In this document: positions 10,884 to 20,961 of the stretch, piece by piece | Layout of the letters: each line of letters opens with the position of its first letter | Numbering within the stretch: the first letter of the stretch is position 1 | Source: Lepidodermella squamata | Taxonomy: Eukaryota > Gastrotricha | Direction of reading: 5' to 3' | Assembly: GCA_047495785.1 (NCBI GenBank) | Contig: JBLDXI010000002.1 | Location: forward strand, 496,001-560,000 | Length of the DNA stretch: 64,000 bases | Notes under the pieces: generated by a model | Told to the model about the DNA's origin: nothing | Databases searched by the model: none | The model's input: only the letters and a program-made list of their open reading frames with translations | Program-made: the position numbers and the translations under genes

Positions 10884-12146
10884 ATGAGTTTGGTTGTATT
10901 CCAAGCAAACCATGGTTCAAAATTATGCAAGGTTTTTCATTTTACGGCTAATTCGATAATTCTTTATAAAATACTCGTCACAGGTTTGCAAAGTCCCGAT
11001 AGACGGCAAGAAAAGGTGTGGAGCTCTGGTTTGCGAGGCTTGCAAGCGATTTTTTCTCCGCCACCGTCGTTCGGGTCAAAACCTGAAGCACTCATCCATA
11101 AAATGCTTAAGTATCGAGCCTGGGAAAGTTCCCGTTGTAACCGATCGCTCTGCCTGCCCGAAATGCCGATTCGATCGCTGTGTATCGATTGGCATGCACC
11201 TCTACGACCGCCTTGAACGGCAAAATATGCCTGAGAAGGCTGTTCATCACATAGTCCTCGACGATGATGTTCGCATGGAGCGAGATTCTGTATCCTTAGT
11301 AGAAAGGACTATTCTACTACAGCTCGGCATTTCCGGGCTACCATTGCGACGAAAAGATTCGCCTGTTTTCATTTGCGAAAACGATTTGGTGGAAGTTTGG
11401 CCGTTGACTATAGCGCATCTTGCGGGTATTGGCGAATGTCAGCGAGATTTTATCAAAAGACTGCCCGGCTTCAGAGATCTCACTTTATCTGATCGTTGCA
11501 TATTGTTCTCTGGGGCTTATTCCAAGATTCTCATTGCGAACTCTTGCTCTTCGAGTTTTGATGAAGCGACGGGTTTCGGAATGTCACAAGCGAACGCCGA
11601 AACAGCAGTAAAGCTGGTCCCTGAACTTAATGCAAGAAAAGATATAGTTTTCGCTTTTCGTGCCTTTACATTCCTATTTCAGTTTGCTTACATGGAAGCT
11701 CGGTACTTCTGGCGAATTTTCGATCAATGGAAACCAACAAAGCTTGAATTAGCTGTTCTCACTGCTATTTCAGTGTACACAGGTAATCCATTACTCTCAG
11801 CCAACGGATGCTAGAATTTCTTTTTCTAGGCTGTAATGCTGAACAACTTTCGAATCCAAAAGCTGTCGAGGATACTCTAAGGTACCTTCAAGGCTTGAGC
11901 TTCACAGCAAGTTGCGGGGATGAAAAACGACAGTCTTGGATGAATTTTGTCCTCAATGAGTTCAAGGATGTCACAATGAGACGCTATGTTGCGTTTCGAT
12001 CAGTTTTTCAACGATGCCCGGCCTTATTAGCGAGGAGCGAAGGACTTCTCGAAGCGATGATATGGACGAAAACTCTATCCACAACTGCTCAAGAACCTAT
12101 AAATGAACCTTCAATAATCGACCCCGGGCAAGACAAAGCCCTGTAA
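10884..12146 (+). CDS. Divergent nuclear hormone receptor (NHR array, gene 7)
   Basis: Predicted 370 residues; exons 10884-10931, 10984-11631, 11683-11782, 11830-12146. Exon 1 encodes MSLVVFQANHGSKLCK and joins VCKVPIDG. First finger with CEACKRFF; the second finger ends CPKCRFDRC then GMHLYDR. Ligand-binding domain LPGFRDLTLSDRCILF. Intron 2 must begin with GC (11632-11633): the paralogous junction is PEL-N then FAYMEA, the candidate intron is 51 bases and starts GCAAGA. There is no usable GT at this point, so it looks like a GC-AG intron, though unspliced read-through would stay open. The second finger has SIKC then 16 residues before CPKC. It converges with phosphatase A, whose stop is 200 bases away. 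Confidence 0.86.
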
Positions 12147-12345
12147 CGGGAAGCCTCCTCATCTCACCATCATGATGATTTTATTGCTTATAAATTATTG
12201 AATTTGATTAGGATGAAATGAAAAGAAATTGCGTGAACCTCAAGCAGTAAAGTTTAAAATACTGGTGATGTCGTTGAGCCAAGTTTCGTTACCATCAAAG
12301 CTCAACTGTAAAAGATTCGAACACTGCATGTCTTTGAATCAGGTC

Positions 12346-15300
12346 TTAAGACTTACTTGTATTTTCCAGCTCATCACTCGAGGATTTGCGAGGTTTCCCC
12401 GCCAAATTTGCTGGCTTAGGAGCTAGAGGCTGTGAAAACAAAACAAAATTAATCTTGAGTAAAAATTTAAACGATTCAAAACTTACTGGTGGTTGTTTGA
12501 CTGAAGAAGGTGGGGATATAGGTCTAACAGTACTTGAAGCATTCCGGTTTCTTGATGGCCGGGGGGAAGGGCGTCTCGAAGGCGGTTTCTCATTGTTCGG
12601 CGTATTCAAGGTGGCGTTAGCTTGCGTCTCAAGGCTCGTATCACTCGACGAAATAGCTAAAGACTGCGGGACTACAGACTGCCTCTGCTTGAGCGTCATA
12701 CGGCTTACACGCCTTTCGTCATCACTCGGCGTGCTTTCTCGAGCTCCTTGCAGCCTCGCCAATACTAAAGCAGTCGCGTCATGGATAAAGTAAAACTGCT
12801 CAACAGTTTGAACCATGCTAATCCTGGCCCGTCGCATATGAGCCACGATGTTAAACAAGCAAGGCGCGTGTCTCGGCAGGTCTGTCAGTCGTTGGTAGGG
12901 ATTCTGACGATGTTTCATGTCAGCAATCAGCCAGGGTCTTAGGGCGATGTCCAAAGCGATGAAAACCCCGGTTCGGCCAACGCCGGCCGAGCAGTGGACA
13001 ACCATGGGGCCTGGTATTTCTCGCCTAGATTTGTTTGGCTGCTCTTGGTTTGTTTGGGACTTCGCAATCAGTTTCAGCAAGCCAATCACGTGGGTGACCT
13101 GAGGGACACTTCGATCTTTCCACTCAAGAAACTGGAAATGCTTGACAATCCTGAAGTGGTTAGTCTTCAAATTTGTGACTCGGAGAAGTGTTTGCCGAAC
13201 TATTTCAGGGGAGCTAATAGATTCGCAATCTGGATCAGGCTCCAAATGTTCGTCTTCGTTATTCGTAATCGGTCCCAAATTCTCGACATCAAACTGCTGA
13301 TCTGACGATAGCTGCATGAAAGTTTGGTGCTGGCCTGGTATAGTAGGGTAATACTGGTCGCACTTAGTCCGCCCGCCCTCTACGAATGAGGTCAGCATGA
13401 TAATGACGTCGGTCTTTTGCTGCCAGATCATGAGCCAGAAGTCACCGGTTGTGTTAGGCTTTGGACCCTGACAGGCGATGTAAGATTGGGAGAGAACTTC
13501 GACGTCCTCTTCCTCAGTTCTGCCAGCTTCGTTAGATGGGGGTTTCGTCCTTATTCCCTTAATATAGGAGGCATTTATGTAGTCAGCAGATGGGTCGGAT
13601 CCAGCAGAGTCCACAACGAGTCTAACTCTGGAGTGGTTGTAAGGTATGATGTCGTTGTAGCGATTTTTAGGTCGAGCCTCGCGAGTCGTTCCATCGGAAT
13701 TCGGCTGGTCCCTCCCGATAGGTGTAAGACCGTGGTATGTATCATGAAGCTCAGCGTACCCGCTTTCTTGAGCTTGCCGCACGTATTCAACAAACTCTTC
13801 CACCGTCATTTCGCTGTTGGAAATAACAGAAATCGACGAGCTGTGGAAATAGAATTAAATTGGAATGTTTAGGGGAATTTCGAAATAATACCTGCGGCGT
13901 TTAGGCTGGGGCTTCAACTCAATCTGCGTTGGTGGAATTTGGGCAGTCGGTTTTGGAACTTCCTCCGTGGCAATTTTGGCCTCCGGTCGTCTTCTCCGTC
14001 TGTAAAAGACGAACCCACCAGCTGCTATTACGAGAAGTAGTAGTACACCGCCAATGGATGCGCACAGTACGATAACCAGGAATAAATCCTCAACTGGCTT
14101 GTAAGAAATCAAAGTTTCAGTCACTGCAGCCGGTTCGTTCCAGAGACCGGATGTAGCGAGAATCTGGTCTGACGATCCCCCGCTCTCAGGCGATGAGGCA
14201 AGGCCAACTCCTACGCTTCCACTCAAAAAAGTTGCCTCATCTAGAACTTCGTTTGAAACCGACATAGGGATCGAATATTGCCCATCTGCCACGGCATGGT
14301 AGAAAGAAGTCAGTTCGGTCCTCTTGAACATTTTTTCCTCCACCACTTTACACGAGTCCATTTCTTTCGACTTGCATGCAAATACTGAGCATTTGTAGCT
14401 GATTCGCTGGCTTTCCGGACAGTTGGTCGTGTCCACGAAGGAGAACAGGACCTCTGTCGTATCGTCATCCAAATTTCTGAACGAAATCGTCACATTTATC
14501 ACATCCTCCGGAGCTGTAAAGTTTTTGGGGACGACTTTAGTCAAATATTTCAAAAAATAAAAACGTACCGATAACAAATTCATTTGAACTGAGGGTTGGT
14601 TCTGATCTCTCGTAAACGTTCTGTGATATCTGCCTGTGTCTCGTAGCAACTTGAGCTCGATAGGAGCAGCCCGGTTTAAGAAGCGACCTCGAAACTATAG
14701 CTGTTAATCGCTGGTCCTTGGTACTCGATATTGAATCCTTCGAATTTATAACGGCATTCGAGCTGTAGCAAGATACATCCTTGAAACTATTCGTTAGAAC
14801 AGATGTGTTACTCTCCCGCTCCAAAATATCGATACAGTGACTCAGATGGTCTCCGCTATCTATACAATTTTTCCGATCCTGCCATGATACGGCTATTTGT
14901 GTATTCGATAGGTTAGCAAAAAGAATGGCCTTGTTCTCCTCTGATTTATCGATCCGAGTCTTGACGCCTTCGACGGGTTCGAAATCAGTTTCATACCGAC
15001 GTTTCAGAGCTTTCGAAGTTTTGCCCTTGCTTGTTTTAGTCGTTGCTTCGACGTTGTAGATGCAGCCACCCATTTTGTACTTGTCGAACGTGACGAGACC
15101 AACTAAGTTATACAGCCTCGTTTCGGGATCTTGCTCCAGCTGGTATCTTACAGATTCACGTTCCTGAATCAGGGATGAAGTCTCACTGCTACGGCCCTCA
15201 TCGTTTGCTTTATTCCTCTCAGGCGAAAGCTCTGGAGATATCGAAATTGAAAATGTCGGAACAGCTGTTGAGGCGTAGCATGTTGCTGCTGTATTAGCTG

Positions 15301-18300
15301 AAACTTTCAGGAAAATATGAGTCTCGTTATCGTCTAGCCACGCAATATCCGGTGGTAGTGGCTGGGTTGAAAAGGCTTGGCGCGACGATACTCTGCTCTC
15401 CCTATATTCACTTTCGCAGTCATTTCCAATTCCAGGTTCATTAGGGTAGGCTTTCAATAAGGTTCGAATGGCGACATTGAAGGTGCAACCAGGGGCAGCG
15501 TTGTCGATATTCATTATCATGGAACCATTTCCCCTGTCAAGGTCGACACTCTGCTGAGCGGATGTTCTGATACTCTTCTGGTTGATCGCGAGCCTATTCT
15601 GATTAGCCAAGTTCTCTGTAGGTTTTGACCAGTCGACGTAATCGACTTGGAAAATAGATACGTCGTACAGCAATGATTCTGATGTTACTTTGAGACAGTT
15701 GCCTCCGTCTTTCCATACCACTTCTACGGTAACATTCACCACCCTATTCTTCTCGAGTATGATTTCTTCAAGCAAGGTAAAATCATCGACTGAAAACGAA
15801 GCAGGGACCGGGTCTGAAATGAAAAGGATTGAAGAGGACATTCAAAAAATTCCATTGTGCTTACCTGTAACTAGAACTAAGGCTTGATCGGTGAAAGAGG
15901 ACGTTGGAACGGTTGATATATCCACGATTGGCCTTGCTTGGACTTTGAAGTAGCAACCAGGTTGTTTGGGTGGTATGTCTAGCTTCGCAATTGGAAAATC
16001 GGTTGAAACCTCAGTCCTGGCAATGACGTCCCCAGTTAGATAACCAACTGCTCTCACTTCATACTTCAAGGGGGAAAACGACCAACTTTCACCATCATTA
16101 AGGTTGGATGAGAAATACTTGTAATGAAACTTCGTATTGATGGCATCGTTAAATCCGATTTGGTACTGCGTTTCGCTTTCTCCCAGAAGCAACGTGACTG
16201 ATCTGTCGAATTTGGGCGCGACTGTGAATGTTTTCACTGTTGAGACGGTTTGTTCATCCGGGCCGAATTTAGCTTTGACATCCAATATTAATCTGTACGA
16301 TAAGCCGGGCGTATCTTTAGGCAGCTGATACTCGGCAAAAGTGATCGTGGTATCAGTTACAACTGGCGTATTGACGGTAGAATCCGACGAGCGTATATAA
16401 ACACTGTAAACTAGTTTGTAATCGAGACCGTCGACAGTCAGGCAATTATAAGGGTCATTCCAAGATACTTGAATAGAACTTGGACCTGATGAACTGTCAA
16501 TAACTTTGATTCTGATTTCATTAATGTTGATTGGAAGGGGAGGAGTCATAACGTTATCGGATCTCACTGCTGTTGCAGATTTCGTGCCACGATAAGATGA
16601 CTCGACTTCGGCGTGATAAATGCATGCTCCCTTCTTGTTGACTGTGGCGACGTAGTCGAAAATGTTCACCTGGCTAGGGGCGAGATGGCCTACGTTCACT
16701 ATATTATCAATCAGAGAAGTCATTTGTCGGTATTTGAAGTCGTAAATCAGGTCTTCCGAGATACGGTTAGCTGTGCTTGAATCCTCGACCGACAGCAAAA
16801 GTTGGCCAGAGTCTTTCCCAGCTGTCGTTAGTAGGACTTTTTGAACTTTAACCGGTCGAACGGGATATTCCTTGCTCACAGCCATAGCACTTGTATATGG
16901 CTGACTTCTGAAAATAGGTTCGACTTTGGCCATGTAAGAAGTCGCTCCGGCAAGGCTCGGCTTCGAGAACTCAACTCTCTTCGCTTCATCGATCCGCCTT
17001 ATCTCCTTGACAAGCGAAGGAACTTCAACACCCGCTGCGTCTGTTATCGAAACTCGATAGCCATCAAGAGCGGCATTTAGCAAATCTTGGCAATTAAGCG
17101 TGTCCTCAAATGTTACTGTTATCTTCGTAGGCGGATTATCTTGCACTGCCATGAGAACATTTGTGACTGGAACTGGCCTCGTGAAGTAGACGTAGTCGTC
17201 GGGAGACAGCCCTTCCTCACCGTCGTAGGTAACCGAAGACTTCATGCGGTATCTACAGGCACCGGGATACGCTGTTGATTTTTCAATCTTAAAAGCTGTG
17301 TAGACGTAACCAGAGAAAATGAATGGCTTGATATCGATTTCCCTCTTTTCCGGCTCTGTTAGTTTGATTTGGTATTTGAACGACTTAAGCGCATTAACAG
17401 GATCTTTCCTGTTGCTCAAATTGATGTCGTCGATAATGGAGAGGGTGAAGTTAGAGTCACTTTCTTCAGCAGTTTCATCAGGGTAGAATAGGGCACTAAC
17501 CGGTTTGGTGGTCAGGAATTTCGAGGCCGCTATAGCCAAAGACCGTTCCTTGCTGGTAATTACTTGGACATGTATTGCATACTGAGTAGCCGGTGCCAAG
17601 TCTAACGGCAAATTCGCCTCTAGGCTTCCGCCGTTGATGATCAAATTTGAGAACGAACGAGGAACTTCGATAGCATTACCCTCCCCAATGACATTGATGA
17701 GGTAACTCATCTCAGCTCGGTTCGATTCGAGGCAATTATTCGAGTCGATCCATTTCACTTTGATGTTATGTGGATTTTTCAAATTGTTGACAGCAACTAA
17801 TTCCGCTGAAACTTCGGAAACAGCCTTTGGGTTTGTTGCAAATGCCTGCCTTTCTGATTCCGCCGGTTTTGCTGAAGTACCTTGATACATTACTGTCGCG
17901 CTGACGTAGTACTGGCAAGCTCCTGCCTTCGGAAAGTTCTTAACTCTATCCACATCGAGTTCGAAGGTAATTTTTCTCGTTGGTAGACCGTTAATAGGAT
18001 CTGTCGTGTAGAACGGAATAACTGCCGCCTGATTCTCGAAAAAATTCAGCTGATAAGTTAGGCCAGTGATATCGCCATTGACTTTGTCTTCAACAACGAA
18101 AGTTAACATGGCACCAATGCTTGAGTGGGCTATGCTTTGAGGAGCAACAGGATTAGTGGTTATCACTGCTTTCTCAGATACCGCACTGTCAGATTCCGAA
18201 ATTACTTTAACAGCAACTGAGTACCTTGCAGCAGGCAACAACTCGACAAACGCATCGGCGGTGAATGGATCGGCATCCAACATTGGATGGATTTGACTCT

Positions 18301-20220
18301 CGATAGAATAATCCCCTTGCCCTTCGCGAGAAATTACGGCAAAGAACTTCAAAAGTTGAGCGCAATTATTCGGGTCCATCCATTTCACTTTGATGTTGTG
18401 TGGATTGTTGAATCCTTCAAAAGGAACAAATTCCGCGGAAACTTCGGATACAGCCTTCGGGTTCGTTGCAAATACCTGCCGGTCTGATTCCACAGGTTTA
18501 GTTGAAGCATCTTGATACAGCACAGTCGCGCTGACGTAATATTGACAAGCTCCAGTCTTCGTAAAGTTACCAATTTCATCCACATCGAGTTCGAAGGTCA
18601 TTTTTCTTGTTGGTAGACCGTTGATAGGGTCTGTTGTGTAGAATGGAACTTCGGTAGTCTGATTCTCGAAGAATTTCAGCTGATAAATAAGGCCGGTGAT
18701 ATCGATATTAATCTCGTCCTCAACGACAAACGTTAACACGGGACCATTGGCTGAGAAGGTGATTCTTTGCGGAGCAACGGGATTTGTGATCAACTCAGCT
18801 CGCACTGCAGAAACCGCATCATCAGATTCCGAAGTTACTCTTACAGCAACTGAGTACCTTGCAGCAGGTAACAAATCGACGAATGCCTCGGCAGTGAACG
18901 GATAAACGCCTAGAATTGGGAAAAGTTGAATCACAACAGGATCACCATCTTGCACTTCTCGTGATAAAATGGCAAAGAAGTTGAGAAGTGGAGCGCAGTT
19001 CGCTGCGTCAGTCCAGCCGATGGATAAGGTATGTTTGCTCCCAACAGCCTTATCGATAGCCACGGAAACGTTTTCAACCGGGTTCGGACGAGTGAGGAAC
19101 CTAACACTTGGGTGCGGCTTAGAAATTAGAGTTGTCGGCCCATCTAACGTTGATCTCCGATAGCGGCGGAATGACTCGGGCTCAGGTTCAACAGGCGGTT
19201 CAGAAGTTGCTGCTTCAGTTGCAGTTGTTTCGGCCTCAGTTGTCGCTTCAGTAGTAGTAGTTTCATCGTTTCCTTCAGTAATATGCTCGGTCACAATCCC
19301 ATCAGTCTCAAGTTCAGTCGTTGTTTCCACGTAGATTGTGGTCGCCTGTGTTGTTGTTGTCGTGAAGGGCTCAATAGTCTTGGTGTATACCGTTGTAACA
19401 TCCAGGTAGAAAGTGCACGCTCCGCTCTCTATGGCGACTTTCTCACTAATTGGTTGTCCATCAGTTGAAGCGGCGACGTACGTTTCCTTGAAAACCGATA
19501 GACCAGTGGTTGTGACTGTTGAAAAGACTAGATGGTAAGTCAGATGAGCTCGATCAAAGTTGAACGGGTCTTCGATGTTGATTTTCGCGATGGATGTACC
19601 TTCGACTTGAACTTCGACTTTTTTCGGTGGAACAGGGGCTAAGAAACAGTTGATGAAAGAACATTTCTATTGAAATCGCAATTGAAGTTTACCTGTCATG
19701 AAGGTGTTGCTTTCGAGTGAAAGATCAACATCGCGACTCGTTTTAGGGATTTCGATCGGCGAAATTTTCAGGCGATGGCTGGAAGACGGTTTCAAACTAA
19801 TGACAAGACTAGCAGTGAATTTCGAGTCTGATTCATTAGATTCCAGCAGCGTCGTGTTCAGTATATATGATGGCGAGTCTTTGTTGTACATTTCCCATTC
19901 TCCATTATTCTCTTGGTATATTTCGGCCTTCACCAATTCATTAAGGCACTTGGACGTATCGTCGCCTCTCGCTCTCTGCCACCATTTTAAATCTATGTGC
20001 TGGAGTTCAGTGAATTCCTGATCGCTTGAAGATGCGTTGACATTCAAGTTTGTTGCCTCAAGGTACCAAGTTTCTAAATTGATGGGAGAATATTAATAGC
20101 AACTCGTAATTTACATGAGCCAAGTGTACCTTTTGGGCAATTTGACAATTCCAGCTCAGCCGTGACATCTTTTGCAACGAACAGTAGTAAAATCGTTGCG
20201 AATCGAAAGGCTAATTTCAT
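12346..20220 (-). CDS. Receptor-type tyrosine phosphatase A, paired FN3-like ectodomain
   Basis: Predicted 2516 residues in seven exons (20220-20130, 20073-19693, 19638-15865, 15813-14569, 14513-13892, 13840-12487, 12429-12346). Signal peptide MKLAFRFATILLLFVAKDV. The ectodomain is a chain of FN3-like pairs: one module has W-x-D-x-x-N-C (WTDAANC, WMDPNNC, WIDSNNC), the other G-A-C-x-Y or P-G-C-x-Y/F. A Thr/Glu-rich stalk and RRYRRS, a furin-type site, are present only in this copy. Membrane segment near 1973-1998, then a basic stop. One phosphatase domain: KNRYNDIIPY, DYINASYI, catalytic HCSAGVGRTG (Cys near 2321), Q-loop VQTVEQF. The WPD loop reads WKDRSVP: Asp kept, Pro changed to Lys. It should remove phosphate from phosphotyrosine at the plasma membrane; ligand unknown. 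Alternative splicing at the last GTAAGT (near 12350) could extend the tail. TTTATT at 12180-12185 fits a minus-strand polyadenylation signal. Confidence 0.85.
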
Positions 20221-20961
20221 ATCCCGATAATTTCCAATGAGCGATTCACACACGAAGCTGCCTTTGGCAATATTTGATTACAATTAAGGTGTCGTAGTTG
20301 CTTTACTGCAACGCGGAGAAAAAACAAACAGATAGGAATTTCCAAGAGCTAAGATAAAGTCATTCCCTGAACTGTTTGTCGTAAAACAGGCGTGCCGTTT
20401 GTTATGGGCATGGTCTCACTTCTTTGCAAGTTATCATTACGCCAGTTTATTTTCGTCGTTACACCCTTTTTGTCGCTTTGCTGATTACACTACTTGTAGT
20501 ACAAGAATGTTATATATCTTATCGCATGTTATTTCGACTTTTATGGGGGAACCTAGTCACGGTATCGTTATCACTGCCATGAATCACTCATTCGGCCAGC
20601 CTTAGTTTAAATTACTACTCAGCTAGGCCAGAGGCCAGCGAATACTCCGACTTCTCATATAGGTCCAGTTCAAAAATTCTAAATAGGTACACTGAATGGA
20701 TTTGGCAGCTCCAACCAGTAATAACATGAAAAATCACTGAAAGATTAAAAATCGCGACAAAGTAAGACATTTATTAACAAGAAAAAGAATGACAAAGCAA
20801 GGACAATGCAAATGCATGTATCAAGCCGAATATCTCGATTTTTCACAACACATGGTTTACAATAATTAGCTTTACATTTTGCATAGAAAGACAGAGTGAC
20901 GAAAATATCAACCATTCAACAGTTCAACAGGGTTAATCATTTTGAATCTCGGAGCATTATT
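20221..20961. other. Intergenic region: promoter of phosphatase A, 3' flank of phosphatase B
   Basis: Bases 20221-20460 are nearly identical to 29094-29336 upstream of phosphatase B, so the proximal promoter was duplicated with the gene. A tandem GATA-like pair (read CGATAAGATA on the minus strand) lies near 20515-20525. TTTATT at about 20770 fits polyadenylation of phosphatase B. Confidence 0.6.

Noticed and set aside
12386-13872. Plus-strand open frames opposite phosphatase A (and the similar ones at 21142-24272 and 32413-32799)
   Set aside because: They are antisense shadows of strongly coding phosphatase exons; they recur in all copies only because the sense strand is conserved, and show no domain of their own.
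15842-15864. Stop codon ending the long exon-3 frame of phosphatase A (and its counterpart in B) as a truncated receptor
   Set aside because: The stop lies just beyond a good GTAAGC donor, and the next exon continues the FN3-like chain in phase; the same junction exists in C.
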